Assembly: GCA_040905265.1 (NCBI GenBank)
Contig: JBBDRW010000115.1
Location: 1 to 5,258, forward strand
Length of the DNA: 5,258 bases
Reading direction: 5' to 3'
Source: JBBDRW01 sp040905265
Lineage (GTDB): Bacteria > Bacteroidota > Rhodothermia > Balneolales > Balneolaceae
Made by a program: the position numbers and the translations under genes
Shown here: in pieces, positions 1 through 5,258 of the stretch
Position numbering within the stretch: the stretch's first letter is position 1
How the letters are laid out: each line of letters opens with the position of its first letter
The notes under the pieces: model-generated
Told to the model about the DNA's origin: nothing
The model's database searches: none
Seen by the model: the letters and a program-made list of their open reading frames with translations, nothing else

Positions 1-369
1 TGAGAACTCCATTGTTCGGACCGCATTTCTCAGGTCACGGATAAATTCAGGGCTGTTTGCAGCAGGATCCTCCATTGAAGCCAACTCTCTGGACTCCTCC
101 AGCATTCGATCCACCCAAAACCGAAGATGGCTGACAGCCTGCTGGCGGGCGAGGCGGATCGCACTATCACTGTCGATTCCGGGTACAGCGGCATATCCAT
201 ACAGTTTGCCGTCTATCAACTCACCCTGCCTGTCCTCCATAAACCAGTCTGGCAGGGATGATTCCGTCAACTCAGGTTCAGGACTGGCCTGTGAATCGAC
301 AACCGCCTGCTCTGCAGTTGTACAGCCAACAAGAAAAAAGATAAGAAACAGATAGTGAACAGGTGACAT
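1..369 (-). CDS. LPP20-like outer-membrane lipoprotein, 5' part only (runs off left edge)
   Basis: An open frame of 123 codons begins with ATG at 369-367 and is still open at base 1, so the C-terminal part is missing. The N-terminus is a short hydrophobic stretch (residues 6-15) ending in the lipobox LVGC, with Cys16 as the predicted lipidation site; the protein should be a lipoprotein facing the periplasm. A Ser/Pro/Glu-rich linker follows (17-39). Next comes a segment with LPDWF (39-43), YGYA (58-61) and an Ala/Arg/Gln-rich helix (about 69-100). That order, P-x-W then Y-G-x-A then an alanine-rich helix, resembles the LPP20 lipoprotein family, whose function is poorly defined; this match is from memory. 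The start is doubtful: the ATG has no Shine-Dalgarno and the n-region before the hydrophobic core lacks Lys or Arg. An in-frame TTG at 417-415 would add 16 residues including three lysines. The gene follows the protease gene by 137 bp on the same strand. Confidence 0.78.
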   Translation of the reverse strand, partial: MSPVHYLFLIFFLVGCTTAEQAVVDSQASPEPELTESSLPDWFMEDRQGELIDGKLYGYAAVPGIDSDSAIRLARQQAVSHLRFWVDRMLEESRELASMEDPAANSPEFIRDLRNAVRTMEFS

Positions 370-441
370 TATGCAGCAAACAGTTTTATGAGGCTTTGCA
401 AAAAGACAATTTTTCAAAACCTCCGATTAATAAGTTCCAGG

Positions 442-454
442 AGTCTGTCAGACT
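442..454. repeat. Short perfect inverted repeat (6-1-6)
   Basis: AGTCTG-T-CAGACT is a perfect inverted repeat around a single central base. As a hairpin it could form only a 5-bp stem with a 3-base loop and has no following T-run, so it is a poor terminator. A site for a dimeric regulator upstream of the lipoprotein is possible but is pure inference. A repeat this short can also arise by chance. Confidence 0.4.
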
Positions 455-496
455 TAGATGATAGTCACGAGGGGACGCAGAAGATCAGACTAAGTC
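451..496. repeat. Imperfect long-loop inverted repeat after the protease gene
   Basis: GACTTAG at 451-457 is the exact inverse complement of CTAAGTC at 490-496. Just inside these arms, ATGAT at 458-462 and ATCA at 484-487 can add four more pairs (459-462 with 484-487) after a small bulge. That gives an interrupted stem of about 11 bp with a 21-base loop. Separately, TCAGACTTAG (448-457) and TCAGACTAAG (485-494) form a near-identical direct repeat with one mismatch. The outer arm overlaps the 442-454 inverted repeat, so the two structures exclude each other in RNA. No T-run follows, so I do not call it a terminator. Confidence 0.35.
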
Positions 497-506
497 CGGC
501 AGGAAG

Positions 507-2030
507 TTACGGCTGAAGCTCGATATAAACCAGGATTCCATCCGGCGTTTCGGCTGTGAGAAGGACGCTGCCATCCTCTGCCAGACTTTGGCTGGCACGA
601 TTTCTCATATCGGGAAGTGATGCGACCTCCTCCCGGTCGACTTCCAGAATCTCATAATCCTGACGAAGCCCGCGATTCCAGGCTTCCGAACCTCGCTGAA
701 CCGATGAAACGACCAGAGAATACTGCTCTGAATCCAGCGGGTTTACAATTGCAAGGACGGTAAACCCCGCTTCAAAACGATAGCTTTCGATTCCATCACG
801 AAACAGATCCTCTTCTTCAGGCTCCGGTACAGATTCTCTTTCCGTCTCTGCCGGGCGGCGCTCTGAAAATTGTATTTCTGTCAGCATGACATCCGATTCA
901 AAGATCTCTCCGGCTCTCCAGATAGTCAGGGTCACACTGTCCCCGGGCCTGTGCATCGCAACTTTCTCCTGAAGCTGATTGGATTCATTCACCGGGCTGC
1001 CGTTCACCTCCAGAATCACATCTTCAACCCGGATGCCTGATTCATAGGCGGCGCCTGACTCCACAAGGTTCAAAACAAGAACACCCTGTATTTGGTCCAT
1101 CCCGAGTTCTCTTGCGAGTCTGTGATCCATAGAAGCAATCGAGACCCCGATCAGGCCGCGCCGTACCTCACCGAATTCGATCAGGTCACTGGCAATCTTG
1201 AGTGCAAGATTACTTGGTACAGCAAATCCGTACCCCTGGTAGTTCCCGCTCTGAGTAGCAATCGCCGTGTTGATCCCAATCAGTTCACCACTTGTATTCA
1301 CCAACGCCCCCCCGCTGTTTCCACGGTTTATCGCAGCATCAGTCTGTATGAAACTTTCAATCCGGTAATCGTCCCGCTCATCCAGGATTCGCACGTCCCG
1401 GCTCATAGCACTCACTATACCGGCGGTCACCGTGGAACGGAGCTGAAACGGATTCCCGATAGCAAGAACCCACTCCCCTACCTCTACCCGGTCTGAATTT
1501 CCAAGTACAATAGGGCTCAGGGCACTTCCATCGATCTTCAGGACTGCAAGATCCGTACTGGGATCAGCCCCGACAAGATTTGCATCAAACACCCGTTTGT
1601 CCTCCAGTGTAACTGTAATACCGTCACTGGCAGCCCCATCAATCACATGGTTGTTTGTAAGAATATATCCTTCATCTGAAATGATCACACCGGACCCCGC
1701 AGTCATGATACGCCTTGGCATAAAACGATCAAGCAGGCTTTCTTCTGTCTCTTCCCGGACACTCCGCCCCCGGACCGGAACAACCGCTTCAATAAATACC
1801 ACGGTCGGAGTAACCATACTGGCGACAGTCTGAAAGAGGAACCGTGAATCCATACCCTCCAGATCATCCCGGCTGATCCAGGGATCCGAGCTCCGATTCA
1901 CCTCTGTAACCCGCACTTCTGACTGGCCAGGCGAGCTTCCATCGTCACTCACCATGGATAATATCATTCCCAGCAGAACCCCGATCAGTACGAGCAGTAT
2001 CCCGGAAAGTATAATATCACGAGTCTTCAT
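507..2030 (-). CDS. htrA: HtrA/DegP-type serine protease, membrane-anchored, two PDZ domains
   Basis: This is a periplasmic quality-control protease of the HtrA (S1C) family, which degrades or holds misfolded envelope proteins. In its 507 residues, residues 5-26 form one hydrophobic segment after MKTR with no obvious signal-peptidase site, suggesting an inner-membrane anchor rather than a secreted form. The trypsin-like domain covers about 65-285. The triad is complete: His128 in TNNHV, Asp160 in DPSTDLAVLKI and Ser239 in GNSGG. A first PDZ domain (about 290-385) begins with GLIGVSI, the usual peptide-binding-loop region. An acidic Glu/Pro-rich linker (about 389-409) leads to a second, diverged PDZ-like domain (about 418-505). 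The length suits a two-PDZ DegP. ATG at 2030 is chosen because the anchor starts right behind it and AGGAGG lies just upstream. The gene begins 7 bases after recO, so it is probably co-transcribed with it. The symbol is a family-level assignment; DegP, DegQ and DegS types are not separated here. Confidence 0.95.
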   Translation of the reverse strand: MKTRDIILSGILLVLIGVLLGMILSMVSDDGSSPGQSEVRVTEVNRSSDPWISRDDLEGMDSRFLFQTVASMVTPTVVFIEAVVPVRGRSVREETEESLLDRFMPRRIMTAGSGVIISDEGYILTNNHVIDGAASDGITVTLEDKRVFDANLVGADPSTDLAVLKIDGSALSPIVLGNSDRVEVGEWVLAIGNPFQLRSTVTAGIVSAMSRDVRILDERDDYRIESFIQTDAAINRGNSGGALVNTSGELIGINTAIATQSGNYQGYGFAVPSNLALKIASDLIEFGEVRRGLIGVSIASMDHRLARELGMDQIQGVLVLNLVESGAAYESGIRVEDVILEVNGSPVNESNQLQEKVAMHRPGDSVTLTIWRAGEIFESDVMLTEIQFSERRPAETERESVPEPEEEDLFRDGIESYRFEAGFTVLAIVNPLDSEQYSLVVSSVQRGSEAWNRGLRQDYEILEVDREEVASLPDMRNRASQSLAEDGSVLLTAETPDGILVYIELQP

Positions 2031-2033
2031 AGG

Positions 2034-2039
2034 CCTCCT
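2034..2039 (-). promoter_or_regulatory. Shine-Dalgarno of the HtrA gene, overlapping the recO stop
   Basis: On the minus strand the recO stop TAG (2040-2038) runs directly into AGGAGG and then CCT before the protease ATG. The ribosome-binding site therefore shares bases with the recO stop codon. Only three bases separate GGAGG from ATG, shorter than the usual 5-9, which may lower initiation efficiency or favour coupling to recO termination. There is no room for a separate promoter in the 7-bp gap. Confidence 0.7.
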
Positions 2040-2766
2040 ACAGGATGAGGTCGAAAATTGCGTCTGAGCTTCTTGGCTTAATCCCTTCCAAATGGTAACG
2101 AAAGTAAACGTCTAAATGATGTATCAGGCTTTTTAGTTCCTTCTGGTCCAGATTGTGATGCAACACGGCCGCTTTCCTGGATTCCAGTACATCCAGAATG
2201 AACGATCTCTGGCGACCAGTCAGCAAGACTGCATTTTCAGCGTCTGCCTGCCCGGCCAGAGTCCCTTCGCTGATATTAAAATAACATCGACCCGTCTTAT
2301 TGTCCAATACAGGTTGCAATGCAAGGCCGAGCAGATCTGCCAGTCGAATTTGAAGATAGGGAAATAAGGCAGTGGAGACCTGTTCCTGCCGGTCCAGCCA
2401 AATCAGAAAACGTCTGGTAAACTGATAAACAGGATCGTTAATCTCACCTTCATGAATGACCTGTGTGACAAGTTCAAGAAACCCCATCGTAACCGCCATT
2501 TTAGACATCTCCATTGTGAGGGAATCGAGACGATACTCATAGGTGGCATCCGATAGTGTCTGAACGGATCGGGTCGGTTTGTAGTAGTAGATTACGGAGA
2601 GCAGACGGCCCGGCTGTATCATCCCCATAAACTTGCTCCTGGATTTTTTGGCACCTTTTGCTATCAGGGCAATTTTTCCATGCTCTTCACTAAAGACAGT
2701 GACGATCAGGCTCGATTCCTGAAAGTCCACTGTTTTCAAAACTATGGCAGTGGTTTCCGTAATCAA
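2038..2766 (-). CDS. recO: DNA repair and recombination mediator RecO
   Basis: RecO works in the cytoplasm in the RecFOR pathway. It binds single-stranded DNA and SSB, anneals complementary strands, and with RecR loads RecA at gaps. The 242 residues match the family length. The N-terminal OB-fold (about 1-80) carries the typical opening ITETTAIVLKTVDFQESSL, then GKIALIAKGAKKSRSKF and later SVIYYYKPTRSVQTLSD. The rest is the helical C-terminal domain, ending in a HLDVYFRYHL helix. The zinc-binding cysteines of many RecO proteins are absent: only Cys161 remains where the C4 site would lie, as I recall for Bacteroidota-type RecO. The start is TTG at 2766-2764. It is well supported because the conserved N-terminus begins immediately there and an in-frame TAA lies two codons upstream. 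It overlaps the exporter TGA by four bases (TTGA), so translation is probably coupled. Its co-location with envelope genes is probably operon packing. Confidence 0.95.
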   Translation of the reverse strand: MITETTAIVLKTVDFQESSLIVTVFSEEHGKIALIAKGAKKSRSKFMGMIQPGRLLSVIYYYKPTRSVQTLSDATYEYRLDSLTMEMSKMAVTMGFLELVTQVIHEGEINDPVYQFTRRFLIWLDRQEQVSTALFPYLQIRLADLLGLALQPVLDNKTGRCYFNISEGTLAGQADAENAVLLTGRQRSFILDVLESRKAAVLHHNLDQKELKSLIHHLDVYFRYHLEGIKPRSSDAIFDLIL

Positions 2767-5225
2767 AATTTAATCCAATCCCTCTCCTCCAGAAGCTGAA
2801 TCATGGCCGGCAAAAAGATGAGTGCCGTAAGAAGCGTCATTCCAATTCCAACAACCGCCATAACTCCTATCGAACGTAATCCCGGATGATTTGTGAACAA
2901 CAGGCCTGCAAATCCCATCATTGTGGTTAGCGATCCTATCGATATATGCTGCCCGGTACTCGAGAGGACATTCCAGACACTCTCCTTCCCTTCACTCCGG
3001 TACCTGTGTGCAATATGCACCCCATTGTCACACCCGATTCCCAGTATTGCAGGAAGGACAACCAGATTGTAAAAATTAAATTTCAGATCAAACAGAAGCA
3101 TGATCCCAAACAGGAAGAGGAAACCTACCACAAGCGGAATCATCGCCATCACACTCCACCGGAATGAACGGAAAGAGAAGTACATAAAGAGAAAGACGAG
3201 AACAAAGGTGGCGGTCACCATATAGGGGCTTTCGCTTCTCATCAACTCAAGCATTTCGGCGGCCACAATGGATGTACTTCCGGCATGGTACTCTTCGCCA
3301 TCCGACAGCTGGATATCTGCCAGTTCATTCTTAAATGCAATGGACCTCCTGCCATCTGAGAGGCCATCATCCGGATAGATGATGATAAACCGGCCGATTT
3401 CGCCGTCCCGGGTCATAAACCGGTTTGTCAGAAAATCGGGAATCTCTTCATCTGCAAGTGGTTCGGTCGTCTGAGAAGCCCGCCGGATCAAATCCAGATC
3501 TTCATTCTCCTGATTCGCAAGAAAGGGGTTGGAGAGAAGCCTTCGAATTTCTGAAATGTATTCCAGTTTCTCCTCCGCCCGTTCCGTAGTGGGAGGAAAG
3601 CGCTCCTGAAGGGCCACAACCTCACTGATCATCGATTCCGGATTCGATTCTTTACGCTCCCGGATGATCTCCAGGATCTCAAATACATGTTCATCACTGT
3701 CAGCAATAATGTAGGCAGGGTTTCGCCGGGCCGACTCATCTACTCCACGGGAAAACTCACGAAAGGACTCATACTCCTCGAATACCGGCTCCAGATTACC
3801 AAATTCATACTCAAACTCAAGGTTACCGACACGAAATAGTACGATCGCAGAAATTACCAAAGATACCGCAACAATCGTGGTTGCGAACGGATACCCCCGT
3901 ATCGAGTTTACGGATCCATTGCTGTCGGAGCGCTTGTTCATCAATATCCAGTCCATACGTTCAACCAATACCAGCATGCTGGGAAGCACGAACAGCATAC
4001 AGATAAGGGCGAACAGAATCCCGGTACCTGAGATAAAGCCAAACTCAGAGAAACCTCGAAAATCGGCGATAATCAAAACAAACAGAGCAGACGCTGTGGT
4101 CAGCCCGCTGACCAGAATCGCAGCGCCGGTACGCTCATATGTCTGTAGCAGAGAATCCTCCACACTATAGCCTTCTGAACGAAGTTCAATATAGCGCGCA
4201 TAGAAGTGAATCCCGTAGTCGATTCCCAGTCCGAAAAGAATGACGAAGAGGACTGACGTCATGGTATTGAGAGTTCCGAGCACACCATAGGTAATGCCAA
4301 ACGTCCAGCAGAGGCTGATCAACAGCGGTAACCCGATCACCGCAATCGGAATAGGTGCCCGGATCAGATGGCTCCAAAAGGGATGATTTTGATCCTCTCT
4401 GTTGCCACGGCGGTAGTGAATATACTTCTTGATAAAGAAGTAGAACATCACCAGAAGAATAACACTGGAGATACCAAGAGAAAAACTGCTGAATACATCA
4501 TTCATGATCGACTCCAGTTCATTCAGATGCCGTTTCAGGCGCCCTCCGAACCGAACTTCCATTTCGGGGTGAACTGCAGCCGGGTCAAGATCCTGTATCA
4601 GTTCATCATACGCGGCGAACATATCCTCCAGATACCCCAGATTGCTTTTGCTTCCACTCGGGTAGAGTGTCAGGATCACGAGAGTACTGTCCTGATTGAC
4701 GGGGTATTCGGATGGTATGAGTTCATCATAAGCCTGCTGAAACCGCTCCAGCCGGTCATCTTCCTGAGTCTCCTCCTCTTCGTCAGAAAAGTCGAAAAAA
4801 AATGGGTTGGCCTCCTCTCTGGCCGTCTCGATCTCATCTTCCAGCCAGCTGATGATCTCCTGAAGTTCTTCAGTAGTCGCGAGGTAGAGTGCATTATCCC
4901 GAAGTGTTTCCGTCTCTCGCCGAAACTCGGCCCTGGTAAAATAGAAAGCCCCGCGCCGTTCATCATAGAGCTGAAGGCTCTCCTCCATCAACCGCTCTGC
5001 AAATTCAATATTTGCATTGAAATCCGGAGACCGTACAGCCACTTCCATCACCGTCTCGCTCCCAACCGTCTCCTGAAGCTGTTCCAGTGCATGAACAGTC
5101 GGATTGCTTTTTGGCAGAAGATTCGCGATATCGGTATCGATTTTCAGTTTAACAGCATAACTTGCACCCAGAATGGCGAATCCGACTGAGACCAACAGGA
5201 CAATCAGTGGATATCGGTAATTCAT
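2763..5225 (-). CDS. RND-superfamily exporter, MMPL/HpnN-like (N-terminus may extend past the window)
   Basis: This is an inner-membrane, proton-driven exporter of the MMPL/HpnN-like branch of the RND superfamily. Family members move hydrophobic cargo such as hopanoids or other lipids; the cargo here is unknown. The 820 residues show two repeats of one helix, a large periplasmic loop and five helices. Helices lie near 4-24, 244-267, 291-313, 321-342, 367-387 and 395-421, then 446-464, 668-687, 691-712, 719-740, 760-778 and 785-810. The paired proton-relay motifs are GLGIDYG (Asp336) in helix 4 and GIGCDNG (Asp733) in helix 10; the second has Asn where MmpL proteins usually have Tyr. The first loop carries KIDTDIANLLP (28-38), typical of this group, and an acidic patch (149-157). 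ATG at 5225 has no Shine-Dalgarno, and the frame stays open for 11 codons to base 5258, reading KLLQLLRPLIR. The start shown is therefore provisional and the gene may be 5'-truncated. It ends in TGA overlapping recO. HpnN is a resemblance, since no hopanoid genes are visible. Confidence 0.9.
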   Translation of the reverse strand: MNYRYPLIVLLVSVGFAILGASYAVKLKIDTDIANLLPKSNPTVHALEQLQETVGSETVMEVAVRSPDFNANIEFAERLMEESLQLYDERRGAFYFTRAEFRRETETLRDNALYLATTEELQEIISWLEDEIETAREEANPFFFDFSDEEEETQEDDRLERFQQAYDELIPSEYPVNQDSTLVILTLYPSGSKSNLGYLEDMFAAYDELIQDLDPAAVHPEMEVRFGGRLKRHLNELESIMNDVFSSFSLGISSVILLVMFYFFIKKYIHYRRGNREDQNHPFWSHLIRAPIPIAVIGLPLLISLCWTFGITYGVLGTLNTMTSVLFVILFGLGIDYGIHFYARYIELRSEGYSVEDSLLQTYERTGAAILVSGLTTASALFVLIIADFRGFSEFGFISGTGILFALICMLFVLPSMLVLVERMDWILMNKRSDSNGSVNSIRGYPFATTIVAVSLVISAIVLFRVGNLEFEYEFGNLEPVFEEYESFREFSRGVDESARRNPAYIIADSDEHVFEILEIIRERKESNPESMISEVVALQERFPPTTERAEEKLEYISEIRRLLSNPFLANQENEDLDLIRRASQTTEPLADEEIPDFLTNRFMTRDGEIGRFIIIYPDDGLSDGRRSIAFKNELADIQLSDGEEYHAGSTSIVAAEMLELMRSESPYMVTATFVLVFLFMYFSFRSFRWSVMAMIPLVVGFLFLFGIMLLFDLKFNFYNLVVLPAILGIGCDNGVHIAHRYRSEGKESVWNVLSSTGQHISIGSLTTMMGFAGLLFTNHPGLRSIGVMAVVGIGMTLLTALIFLPAMIQLLEERDWIKF
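2781..2790 (-). promoter_or_regulatory. Purine-rich stretch upstream of the recO TTG, possible distant RBS
   Basis: On the minus strand GGAGGAGAGG lies inside the last codons of the exporter gene, where it encodes part of its LLEERD end. Its nearer AGAGG core ends 14 bases before the recO TTG, well beyond the usual spacing. It may help retain ribosomes that reinitiate at the TTGA overlap, or it may simply be coding sequence. No better Shine-Dalgarno exists before this start. Confidence 0.3.
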
Positions 5226-5258
5226 CCGTATCAGCGGCCGTAAGAGTTGCAGAAGCTT

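Larger units (their letters stand above)
370..506. other. Intergenic gap with short repeats, no clear terminator
   Basis: These 137 bp separate the protease stop from the lipoprotein ATG. On the minus strand I find no GC-rich hairpin followed by a T-run, so no classical intrinsic terminator for the upstream operon. I also find no good pair of -35/-10 hexamers for the lipoprotein; the best -10-like stretch (TATTAA, 432-427) lacks a partner. The gap does contain overlapping inverted repeats and a near-direct repeat, annotated separately. It also has a GGAGG on the minus strand at 424-420, about 50 bases before the lipoprotein ATG. The part nearest the lipoprotein (about 384-432) is AT-rich. Confidence 0.6.

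Noticed and set aside
395..418. A-run/T-run pair (CAAAAAGACAATTTTTC region) as an intrinsic terminator
   Set aside because: The stem would be five A-T pairs only, with no GC content. It is too weak, and it lies within the untranslated region just ahead of the lipoprotein start.
1092..1496. 134-codon plus-strand open frame opposite the protease
   Set aside because: It covers the antisense of the catalytic domain and has no recognisable motif or supporting RBS; coding constraint on the real strand explains it.
4186..4377. 63-codon minus-strand frame, and a 96-codon one at 4676-4966
   Set aside because: Both are alternative frames within the exporter gene on the same strand. The exporter frame is continuous and conserved through these regions, so they are neither frameshifts nor nested genes.
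4368..5189. 273-codon open frame on the plus strand opposite the exporter
   Set aside because: It lies wholly antisense to a strongly supported conserved gene, its product resembles no family I know, and it has no domain-like pattern. It is a shadow of the exporter's codon usage.
5253..5258. Window ends exactly in AAGCTT (HindIII site)
   Set aside because: It could hint at a clone end, but a six-base site at an arbitrary edge is easily chance and has no biological meaning here.
1..5258. Search for tRNA or rRNA genes, CRISPR arrays, transposases or attachment repeats
   Set aside because: Nearly the whole window is filled by conserved coding sequence, and the one gap is 137 bp. I saw no cloverleaf, no regularly spaced repeats, no transposase motifs and no long direct repeats.

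Overview
The window is a compact run of minus-strand genes from a Gram-negative bacterium. A lipoprotein signal, a 12-helix RND/MMPL exporter and a membrane-anchored HtrA protease all imply a periplasm and an outer membrane. The RecO has the Bacteroidota-type form without zinc cysteines, and several starts lack a good Shine-Dalgarno. Together with the gene order RND exporter - recO - HtrA protease, this points to the Bacteroidota/Balneolota/Rhodothermota group. A Balneolota-like marine or halophilic organism is my best guess, but it rests on recall of family features, not on a search.

Layout, in the direction of transcription (right to left). (1) At 5225-2763 lies an RND-superfamily exporter of the MMPL/HpnN-like type. 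Its reading frame stays open to the right edge, so the true N-terminus may lie outside the window. (2) At 2766-2038 lies recO. It starts with TTG and overlaps the exporter stop codon by four bases. (3) At 2030-507 lies an HtrA/DegP-type serine protease with an N-terminal membrane anchor, an intact catalytic triad and two PDZ domains. It begins 7 bases after the recO stop, and its Shine-Dalgarno overlaps that stop. (4) A 137-bp gap (506-370) holds small inverted and direct repeats but no convincing intrinsic terminator or promoter. (5) At 369-1 and beyond lies the 5' part of a lipoprotein gene, cut by the left edge. It has a clear lipobox and an LPP20-like appearance, and its start is uncertain.

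The exporter, recO and the protease almost certainly form one transcription unit. The exporter and protease both act at the cell envelope: the first probably moves a lipid or other hydrophobic molecule out of the inner membrane, and the second degrades or refolds damaged periplasmic proteins. RecO is a cytoplasmic recombination mediator, and its place between them is probably operon packing. The lipoprotein may have its own transcript. I see no RNA genes, mobile elements, CRISPR arrays or integration scars. I also see nothing that clearly makes up an undescribed system. The points worth a second look are gene starts, edge truncations, the recO start, the degenerate second half of the exporter and the paired repeats in the gap.
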